A stretch of 5,885 nucleotides of DNA from Deltaproteobacteria bacterium. Lineage in GTDB: Bacteria; Desulfobacterota; Deferrimicrobia; Deferrimicrobiales; Deferrimicrobiaceae. Positions 1 to 4,841 of this stretch are shown in pieces. Below the pieces are notes generated by a model, which ran no database searches, was not told the origin of the DNA, and saw nothing but the letters and a program-made list of their open reading frames with translations. Each line of letters starts with the position of its first letter. The first letter of the stretch is position 1. The stretch is from contig PQAK01000031.1 of the NCBI GenBank assembly GCA_003105225.1, positions 4,310 through 10,194 of the forward strand. Reading direction: 5' to 3'. A program made the translations under genes and the position numbers.

Positions 1-446
1 TCCGGCCAGGCGGTCGCGCCGCCGGTCTTTTCGCCGAGGAACAGCGCGCCCACGAACCCTTTCTGGTCCGCCGCCGCGCTTCCGAGCGCGAGGTCGTCCG
101 CAACTCCGTATTTGGACGGCTCCGTGAAAAGGACGTCGAACGCGACGCTTTTCGCGCCGGCCCGCTTGAGATACGCGAGGAGGGCGCCGTAGACCTCCCG
201 CGGCCACGGCCACGAGAGCCCGTTTTCCCGTTGCCCCCATTCGAGGCTTTGCTGGTCGAGGAGAACGAGTCGGATCCGGTCGGTGGAGGGGGACGGCCGG
301 GCCAGGAGGCTTTCCCGCCAGTCCCACGTGCGGTATTCCCATCGGTCCAGCCACCCGGCCGTCCACAGGAGGGACGCCGCGGCGGCGGAGGCGAGCGCGA
401 TCAGCGCCCCCTCGAGGAACTTTTTCCCCGCGGGAGGAACCTTCAC
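1..446 (-). CDS. CHASE2-domain membrane sensor protein, N-terminal part only (cut by window start)
   Basis: The first 148 codons are visible and the gene runs off the window. Residues about 10-33 form one hydrophobic segment, consistent with an N-terminal signal anchor or transmembrane helix. They are followed by a CHASE2-like extracytoplasmic sensor domain: an early W-x-W-R stretch (residues 41-44), a beta strand RLVLLD with the D followed by a QQSL turn, then the W-P-W-P-R signature, a Y-x-x-L-L-x-x-L-K-R-A-G-A-K helix, and the VAFDVLF strand with a following TEP. CHASE2 proteins usually continue with two or three transmembrane helices and a cytoplasmic adenylate cyclase, kinase or GGDEF domain. 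Which one is present here cannot be seen. I chose the GTG at 446; a GAGG overlaps the stop codon of the M48 gene, but its 2-base spacing is short, so the start is moderately sure. It lies 5 bases after the M48 gene and is probably co-transcribed and coupled with it. Confidence 0.82.
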   Translation of the reverse strand, partial: MKVPPAGKKFLEGALIALASAAAASLLWTAGWLDRWEYRTWDWRESLLARPSPSTDRIRLVLLDQQSLEWGQRENGLSWPWPREVYGALLAYLKRAGAKSVAFDVLFTEPSKYGVADDLALGSAAADQKGFVGALFLGEKTGGATAWP

Positions 447-451
447 GTCCT

Positions 452-1372
452 CTAAATGTTCCCCAGGGCCTTGTGGAATCTCGCCTGCCGGGCGGCAACC
501 ACCCGGGCCGCCTTGCCGCCGACGTTCAGGGACCGGATATCGTCGATCCGGCTTTTCGGCGAGGGGTGCGTCTTGGCGAAATCCAGCCCCCCGGGCTTCA
601 GATTCTTCTCCATCTCCCCGAGCATCGCGACAAGGCCTTCCGGGTCGTAGCCGACGCGGGAAAGGATCGAGACCGCGGCGGCGTCGGCCTCCCGCTCGAA
701 GCTCCGGGAATACCCGTTGTTGATCATCGTGGCGGTGATGTCGGTGATCGAGCCTTCGAACGCGCGGGTCAGGTCGGCGATCTCCTTGCTGCCCATGGTC
801 TTTGCGCTTTCGGCGGCGATGGTCGTCAACGCCTGCGTGAGCCGGCTCTTGTCGATCGACTGGAGCCCGTGCCGGAGCTGGACATGCCCGATCTCGTGCG
901 CCAGCACCGCCGCCACGGCGTCCTCGCTCCTGCAGAGGCGCAGCATGCCGCGGGAAACGAAGATCAGCCCTCCGGGCGCCGCGAAGGCGTTGATCTCTCC
1001 CGAATCGAGGATCAGGAAATGGTAGCCGCCGAACGTCTCCGGGCGGTCGGACGCCTGGGCCAGCGTCTGGCCGAGGAGATTCAGGTAGTTGTTGGCCTCC
1101 GCGTTCGCGTACGGCTTGTACCGGCTGACGATGACCGCGCCCACGGTCCTGCCGATGTAGTACTCCTGCTCGGGGGTGATGTCCTCGAAGGTCTTCGCCA
1201 CCGCCGACGTCGTCTTCACGATCGATTGCGCCTGTGTTTCCGTCACAACGCCCTGGGACCGGGCGAAGGAGGTCCCGGCCTTGGCCACCTGTTCGAACGA
1301 CGCGCATCCGTGCGCACCGGCAAGACCGCCGAGGAACAGCGTGAAAACCGCCGCGCTGCGAAGGCTCCTCAT
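452..1372 (-). CDS. M48 family zinc metallopeptidase, probable lipoprotein (LoiP/BepA-like)
   Basis: This is a 306-residue secreted peptidase. The zinc site is complete: HEIGH at residues 159-163 and the third ligand Glu226 in the S-x-S-F-E-R-E-A-D motif. The strand before the helix (NAFAAPGGLIFVSRGML, 128-144) is typical of periplasmic M48 proteins such as LoiP and BepA. A C-terminal T-H-P-S-P-K-S-R-I motif places His269 where BepA has its regulatory histidine. A signal peptide ends at Cys23 (A-H-G-C), an imperfect lipobox, so outer-membrane lipidation is likely but not certain. There are no further transmembrane helices, unlike HtpX. Family members degrade misfolded envelope or outer-membrane proteins; the substrate here is unknown. 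The frame is open further upstream, but the ATG at 1372 is preferred: it has GGGAGG six bases upstream, starts the signal peptide, and overlaps the SH3 gene stop by four bases (ATGA), indicating translational coupling. Confidence 0.92.
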   Translation of the reverse strand: MRSLRSAAVFTLFLGGLAGAHGCASFEQVAKAGTSFARSQGVVTETQAQSIVKTTSAVAKTFEDITPEQEYYIGRTVGAVIVSRYKPYANAEANNYLNLLGQTLAQASDRPETFGGYHFLILDSGEINAFAAPGGLIFVSRGMLRLCRSEDAVAAVLAHEIGHVQLRHGLQSIDKSRLTQALTTIAAESAKTMGSKEIADLTRAFEGSITDITATMINNGYSRSFEREADAAAVSILSRVGYDPEGLVAMLGEMEKNLKPGGLDFAKTHPSPKSRIDDIRSLNVGGKAARVVAARQARFHKALGNI

Positions 1373-1899
1373 TTTCCGCCTCCCTGGGAGGTCGGGAGGC
1401 CCCCTTCCTTGAGAAAGGCGCCGATCTTCTCCTGCGGGACCTTCATGGCCTGCATCCGGTCGATCCAGGAGAAGTCGATGTCCCTGTGCTTCTTCTTGAA
1501 CTCCGTCTCCACGTCGGCGTTGAATCCCTTGCCGGCCAGCGCCAGCTCTCCGCCGGAAGCCGCGACGTCCGCCTCTTTCCCGCCGGCCTTGAGGAGGATC
1601 CTCTTTTCGCTCAATGCGGACGCATGCATCCATCCGGGGGCGCCCTTCCCGGGAGGGCGTATCCGGATCCAGGGAGCCTTTTGCTCGAGGACTTCGACGC
1701 GATCGCCGTACGACAAGGTACCGACGATCTTCCCCAGGAAGGAAGGGGTCGCCCTCACCTGCCCCTGCTTCACCTGCACGCTCATCGCCTTCCCGCCCCC
1801 CGCCGCGGCGGCCGAAGCCGATGCGACCAGGAGGCAGGAAACCAGCAGCGCAAACCACCGCGACCGCCACGCGCTCAGGATCTTCCCTATGACCGTCAT
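1369..1899 (-). CDS. Secreted bacterial SH3-domain protein of unknown function
   Basis: This is a 176-residue protein. Residues 1-33 form a signal peptide with basic start, hydrophobic core and an Ala-rich end, with likely cleavage in the SASAAAA stretch. Residues about 40-96 match a bacterial SH3 (SH3_3-like) fold: V-R-A-T-P-S at the first strand, the L-x-x-G-D-R-V-E-V-L turn, W77 in the x-W-I-R-I strand, and the closing G-W-M-H-A-S-A-L. Such domains commonly bind peptidoglycan or peptide stems outside the cytoplasm. After a low-complexity Ala/Gly linker, residues about 123-168 form a charged helical tail containing I-D-F-S-W-I-D-R-M and ending K-E-G-G-L; I do not recognise it as a named domain. 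The ATG at 1899 has GAGGTG five bases upstream and begins the signal peptide. Its stop overlaps the M48 start by four bases, suggesting the two products act together, perhaps with the SH3 protein localising the protease. That partnership is inference. Confidence 0.85.
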   Translation of the reverse strand: MTVIGKILSAWRSRWFALLVSCLLVASASAAAAGGGKAMSVQVKQGQVRATPSFLGKIVGTLSYGDRVEVLEQKAPWIRIRPPGKGAPGWMHASALSEKRILLKAGGKEADVAASGGELALAGKGFNADVETEFKKKHRDIDFSWIDRMQAMKVPQEKIGAFLKEGGLPTSQGGGK

Positions 1900-1961
1900 C
1901 GCCTCACCTCTTTGCGGGCCCCGGGGCGTTCCCTTCGCCGCGGCCCCCCGTTCACGGGCAT

Positions 1962-3119
1962 TCAGGGTTTCGGCATCTTGAGCCGTCCGCCCGGGGACAC
2001 GGGGGCCCCGGAGGCCGCTGCGGCTCCGCAGACGCCCATCACGTCCACCGAAATGCGATACAGGTTGTTGTTCTCGTTGCTCTCGGCCACGGCGTTGCCC
2101 GGATCGAGCGTCAGGTACAGCACGTTCCGCCCGGGCTTGAGAGGCAGCGTGTCGACGCGCTCGACCGTGCCGTTCGCAGGGATGGGCGGGTAGCTCATGT
2201 CCCACGAGCCGCTCACGTTGCTGTTGGTCCAGCGTCGGCCGAACGCCCCGGCGGCGGCGGGGCCGGCGTTGCGCGCGGTGTGGCGGACCGCGAATTCACA
2301 CACGCCGTCGTGCACGCGGCGCGCCTCGGACGCGTTCACCGTCACGATTCCGCCCCACTGGACCGGTTTCGTTCCGACCGCCAAGTCGGGATTGCTCGAT
2401 ATCTCCGCGAGATTCACCGCCGCCTGCGGGACGGGCGGCTTCGCCGCCGGCGCGGCCGCGCCTGACTTCATCGCGGCGACGGCCCCGGGGGCGGAAGCGA
2501 CCGGTGGCCCCTCCTTTTTCGGCGAGCTGAGCTTCTTGTCGGCCTTGGGGGGCGGAGGCGGCGGAGGCGCGGCCGAGGATTTCTGTTTCGAGGAGAGGGA
2601 CTCCGCCTCGGCCAGCGTGACCGCAGGCTGGGACAGCGGTTTCCTCCCCTTCTTGACAATTCCCGGGAAGTCCCAGTTTTTTCCCTTCGACACGGCATAT
2701 TGCGCGCTCAATACCACGCAGGTCGCAGGGGATATCCAGGGATCGCCGGTGCACTTGAGACGGCTTGCGAACTTCCCCGCCGCGTCGCCGTCGAAGACGA
2801 GCGATTCCTCCGCCTCGTTCGTCTTTGCGTTCCACTTCCCCTTGCCCTCCACCCAGATGGTCGCGTCAACGACTCCCTCGGTGGTCGATACGCTCTTCAC
2901 GGGCGGGACGCTCACGTCCAGGCTCGTGCTGGAGCTGCTCTTCTGGTGCCAGAGAGTCAGGATGCCCTTGAAATAGTAGGCGTGGAGCGGCTCGTTCGGA
3001 ACGCCGGAGGCGTCGACGAGCTGAATCTCCGACCACGAAACGGCGGCTTGTGCGCACGGCGCCGATGCCAGCGCGACCGCAAGGGTTGCCATGGAAACCA
3101 TCGCTCGATACCGGTTCAT
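1962..3119 (-). CDS. Secreted protein with unknown N-terminal domain, proline-rich linker and CARDB-like domain
   Basis: This is a 385-residue exported protein. Residues 1-25 are a signal peptide with probable cleavage after A-Q-A. Residues about 27-160 are a beta-rich region I cannot assign, with two nearby cysteines (Cys123, Cys134) that could form a disulfide. Residues about 180-232 are a Pro/Ala/Lys-rich linker with a run of seven prolines (185-191). Residues about 243-360 resemble a CARDB (cell-adhesion-related, Ig-like) domain: N-P-D-L-A-V start, a V-R-H-T-A-R-N-A-G-P strand, L-K-P-G-R-N-V-L-Y-L-T-L-D-P and the hallmark V-A-E-S-N-E-N-N-N. Cys274 and Cys364 may pair. No sorting signal or C-terminal membrane anchor is visible, so it is likely periplasmic or secreted. 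The frame is open to 3191, but the ATG at 3119 starts the signal peptide and has GGAGG about eight bases upstream. A 62-base gap separates it from the SH3 gene, compatible with one operon. Confidence 0.8.
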   Translation of the reverse strand: MNRYRAMVSMATLAVALASAPCAQAAVSWSEIQLVDASGVPNEPLHAYYFKGILTLWHQKSSSSTSLDVSVPPVKSVSTTEGVVDATIWVEGKGKWNAKTNEAEESLVFDGDAAGKFASRLKCTGDPWISPATCVVLSAQYAVSKGKNWDFPGIVKKGRKPLSQPAVTLAEAESLSSKQKSSAAPPPPPPPKADKKLSSPKKEGPPVASAPGAVAAMKSGAAAPAAKPPVPQAAVNLAEISSNPDLAVGTKPVQWGGIVTVNASEARRVHDGVCEFAVRHTARNAGPAAAGAFGRRWTNSNVSGSWDMSYPPIPANGTVERVDTLPLKPGRNVLYLTLDPGNAVAESNENNNLYRISVDVMGVCGAAAASGAPVSPGGRLKMPKP

Positions 3120-3194
3120 GTTCCTGCCCTCCCCCCCGGAATGAGAACATGGGCGGCAAGCGCCGCCTGGAAAAATCGGCGATGCGAGCAATCC

Positions 3195-3225
3195 ATTATA
3201 ATAAAAAGAAGTATGATTTTCTAAA
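3195..3225 (-). promoter_or_regulatory. Probable promoter of the CARDB-SH3-M48-CHASE2 gene cluster
   Basis: On the minus strand a perfect TATAAT (3200-3195) sits in the only clearly AT-rich stretch of this intergenic region. The best upstream hexamer is TTTAGA (3225-3220), four of six matches to TTGACA, with a long 19-base spacer; TAGAAA gives the ideal 17-base spacer but fits worse. Transcription would start near 3188, giving a leader of about 70 bases before the ATG at 3119. The octamer ATTATAAT is self-complementary, so a -10 also reads on the plus strand, but no -35 or gene lies there. The rest of the 3120-3304 gap holds no clear gene or regulatory motif. Confidence 0.5.
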
Positions 3226-3304
3226 CGGCCCTTCGCTTCTCCCGTTCCGCCGCGGATACGCCGGAGAAAGGGCGGCCCCGGCGCTCGCGAATGGATGATG
3301 GAAC

Positions 3305-3381
3305 TGGTCGGGACGGCCGGATTCGAACCGGCGGCCCTCTGCTCCCAAAGCAGATGCGCTACCAGGCTGCGCTACGTCCCG
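3305..3381 (-). tRNA. tRNA-Pro, anticodon TGG
   Basis: A complete 77-base tRNA folds on the minus strand. The acceptor stem pairs CGGGACG with CGTCCCG. The D arm is GCGC/GCGC around AGCCTGGTA, the anticodon stem is TCTGC/GCAGA with loop TTTGGGA (anticodon TGG, followed by G37), and the T arm is GCCGG/CCGGC around TTCGAAT. The discriminator base is A73 and the 3' CCA is encoded in the DNA. C1:G72 with A73 and the G35-G36 anticodon are the usual proline identity elements. It reads CCN proline codons, with U34 allowing broad wobble. It lies between rdgB and the CARDB gene with its own promoter element upstream. Confidence 0.97.
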
Positions 3382-3402
3382 ACGCTTCGAACGGTCCGGT
3401 AG

Positions 3403-3408
3403 ATTATA
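3403..3408 (-). promoter_or_regulatory. -10 element of the tRNA-Pro promoter
   Basis: A perfect TATAAT on the minus strand ends 21 bases before the tRNA 5' end, placing the transcription start near 3396 and a 5' leader of about 15 bases to be removed by RNase P. The bases after it (CTACCGGACCG) are GC-rich, as in stringently controlled stable-RNA promoters. No good -35 is visible: the 17-base-spaced hexamer is CCGAAC, and the spacer contains the T-run of the rdgB terminator. Confidence 0.6.
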
Positions 3409-3416
3409 CGATCTTC

Positions 3417-3443
3417 AAAAAAAACGTTCGGAAAAACCGCACG
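3417..3443 (-). terminator. Rho-independent terminator after rdgB
   Basis: Reading the minus strand directly after the rdgB stop codon, CGTGCGG, a TTTTT loop, and CCGAACG form a seven-position stem with one G-A mismatch, followed at once by eight T residues (3424-3417). The geometry fits an intrinsic terminator for the etfA-rph-rdgB transcript. The stem is short and mismatched, so some readthrough into the tRNA is possible. Confidence 0.68.
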
Positions 3444-3444
3444 C

Positions 3445-4053
3445 CTACCCCAAAATCCCCTGGTTCTTGAGCTCCGCGATCATTTGACGGATCGCCTGCC
3501 CGCGGTGGCTGATCCGGTTCTTCTCCTCCGTCGGCAGCTCGGCCATCGTCTTTCCCGTCCCCTCCACGAGGAAGAGGGGGTCGTACCCGAAACCGCCGGC
3601 CCCACGCGGGGCCGGAAGGATCTCGCCGCCGATCCGGCCGGTGGTCTCCGCGACCACGCGCCCGGGCAGCGCGCACGCCGCGACGCAGACAAACGCCGCC
3701 TTCCACGGCCGGGGATGGGGGTTCAGGTCTTCCAGCAGGTGGGTGTTGTTCCTCTCGTCCGAGGCGCCTTCCCCCGCGTAGCGGGCGGAACGCACCCCGG
3801 GACGGCCTCCCAGCACGTCCACCGCAAGGCCGGAATCGTCCGCGATGCACAAGGCCTTGAACACCCCTGCATAATAAACCGCCTTGATCCGGGCATTCTC
3901 GGAAAACGTCTTCCCCGTCTCGCGCGGCTGGCCGATGGTCGGCATTTCGACGAGGGAAAGCACTTCCACGTTCTTCAGGGCGCCGATGCCCAGCAGCCCC
4001 CGGATCTCCTGCACCTTTCCCCGGTTCTTCGTCGCGATCACCAGTTTGATCAT
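3445..4053 (-). CDS. rdgB: XTP/dITP diphosphatase (RdgB/HAM1 family)
   Basis: This cytoplasmic enzyme of 202 residues, normal length for the family, hydrolyses XTP, ITP and dITP to the monophosphate and pyrophosphate and keeps deaminated purines out of DNA and RNA. The family motifs are all present: the N-terminal substrate loop A-T-K-N-R-G-K-V-Q-E-I (7-17), F-S-E-N-A-R-I-K-A (50-58), the catalytic A-D-D-S-G-L-A-V-D-V-L-G-G (71-83; Asp73 corresponds to E. coli Asp69), the S-A-R-Y-A-G loop, G-G-F-G-Y-D-P-L-F (153-161) that binds the base, and S-H-R-G-Q-A (182-187). The ATG at 4053 is chosen because the conserved I-K-L-V-I-A-T-K-N strand follows it at once; it overlaps the rph stop by four bases (ATGA). 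The ribosome site is weak (GGTGG/GCGGG), so translation probably depends on coupling with rph. Confidence 0.97.
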   Translation of the reverse strand: MIKLVIATKNRGKVQEIRGLLGIGALKNVEVLSLVEMPTIGQPRETGKTFSENARIKAVYYAGVFKALCIADDSGLAVDVLGGRPGVRSARYAGEGASDERNNTHLLEDLNPHPRPWKAAFVCVAACALPGRVVAETTGRIGGEILPAPRGAGGFGYDPLFLVEGTGKTMAELPTEEKNRISHRGQAIRQMIAELKNQGILG

Positions 4054-4784
4054 CCCGCACCACCCCGCATCCATGCCTTCTGGGTCGTAAGGATTTCCCT
4101 GCCCGCGCGCATCGCCGAGCGAAGCATCGCGTCCAGCCGGTCGCGGGAGAACGGCTCGCCCTCGGCGGTCCCCTGGACCTCGATCAGGTTGCCGCTTCCG
4201 GTCATGACCACGTTCATGTCCACCTGCGCGGCGGAATCCTCGGCGTAATCCAGGTCCACCAGAACCCGACCCTCCACCACCCCCACGCTTACCGCCATGA
4301 CGGGCTCGCGCACGGGGATTCCGGGGAGGGAACCGGCGGCGGCAAGCCGGGAGCACGCCAGCCAGAGGGCGATCCAGCCCCCGTTGATCGAGGCGGTGCG
4401 GGTCCCTCCGTCCGCCTGCAGCACGTCGCAGTCGATCGTGATCGTCCGCTCCCCCAGCCGCTCGAAATCCACCACCGCCCGCAACGCACGCCCGACCAGC
4501 CGCTGGATTTCATACGTGCGCCCCTGGACTTTCCCCGTCCGGCCCTCGCGGGCCACCCGGGTGTTCGTAGCCCGCGGCAGCATCGCGTACTCGGCGGTGA
4601 CCCACCCCCTGCCGGTCCCCCTCAAAAACGGGGGAACCCGCTCTTCCACCGACGCGGCGCAGACCACCTTGGTGTCGCCCATCTCGAAGAGGACCGATCC
4701 CTCGGCGTGCATCTGCACGCCTCGCGAAACCCGGACCTCCCGGATCTCCCCCGCTTTCCTTCCGCCCGCGCGGATCCTTGTCAC
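4050..4784 (-). CDS. rph: Ribonuclease PH (tRNA 3'-end phosphorolytic exoribonuclease)
   Basis: This 244-residue cytoplasmic enzyme uses phosphate to remove 3' nucleotides from tRNA precursors and other RNAs, and forms hexameric rings. Visible family motifs are H-A-E-G-S-V-L (26-32), G-W-V-T-A-E-Y-A-M-L-P-R (60-71), G-R-T-Y-E-I-Q-R-L (88-96), the phosphate-binding G-G-T-R-T-A-S-I (126-133), D-Y-A-E-D-S-A-A-Q-V-D-M-N-V-V (179-193) with the metal-site aspartates, and I-E-V-Q-G-T-A-E-G-E-P-F (201-212). The frame opens earlier with an ATG at 4817, but the GTG at 4784 is the better start: GGAGGAG lies five bases upstream, and R-I-R-A-G-G-R then aligns with the usual family N terminus (M-R-x-x-G-R). 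It follows etfA by 57 bases with no terminator in between and overlaps rdgB, the common rph-rdgB arrangement. Confidence 0.97.
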   Translation of the reverse strand: MTRIRAGGRKAGEIREVRVSRGVQMHAEGSVLFEMGDTKVVCAASVEERVPPFLRGTGRGWVTAEYAMLPRATNTRVAREGRTGKVQGRTYEIQRLVGRALRAVVDFERLGERTITIDCDVLQADGGTRTASINGGWIALWLACSRLAAAGSLPGIPVREPVMAVSVGVVEGRVLVDLDYAEDSAAQVDMNVVMTGSGNLIEVQGTAEGEPFSRDRLDAMLRSAMRAGREILTTQKAWMRGGAG

Positions 4785-4789
4785 CGCAA

Positions 4790-4796
4790 CTCCTCC
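4790..4796 (-). promoter_or_regulatory. Shine-Dalgarno site that fixes the rph start at GTG 4784
   Basis: The minus strand reads GGAGGAG, then TTGCG, then GTG. This near-perfect site with five-base spacing favours the GTG over the in-frame ATG 33 bases upstream, which has no such site. Confidence 0.8.
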
Positions 4797-4841
4797 ATGG
4801 GGACACTTTACCGCCATTCGGGCCGCGGGGGCAAAAGATGA

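Noticed and set aside
1373..1870. Upstream extension of the M48 reading frame (166 extra codons)
   Set aside because: The extension reads the SH3 gene out of frame and yields low-complexity Arg/Gly sequence; the signal peptide and ribosome site both mark the ATG at 1372.
1900..1961. GC-rich gap between the CARDB and SH3 genes with a small CCCG-TGAA-CGGG hairpin, considered as a terminator
   Set aside because: The stem is only four base pairs and no T tract follows, so I see no support for transcription ending here; the only useful signal is the SH3 ribosome site.
473..1981. A 502-codon open frame on the plus strand opposite the M48 and SH3 genes
   Set aside because: It is antisense to two genes with clear family motifs. 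Its translation is Arg/Gly/Pro-rich without recognisable domains, and long antisense frames are expected in GC-rich DNA with strong third-position bias.
3191..3202. Plus-strand promoter from the self-complementary ATTATAAT
   Set aside because: There is no matching -35 upstream and no plus-strand gene downstream; the symmetry is an incidental property of the octamer.
3259..3283. Inverted repeat CGCCGG/CCGGCG with a 13-base loop downstream of tRNA-Pro, considered as a tRNA terminator
   Set aside because: No T run follows it on the minus strand and the loop is long; six-base GC palindromic arms arise readily in this base composition. The end of the tRNA transcript remains undefined.
4781..4798. 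Five-codon mini-ORF (ATG to TGA) ending in a four-base overlap with the rph GTG start
   Set aside because: Its first bases are the rph Shine-Dalgarno sequence itself and it has no ribosome site of its own, so the arrangement is most likely coincidental.
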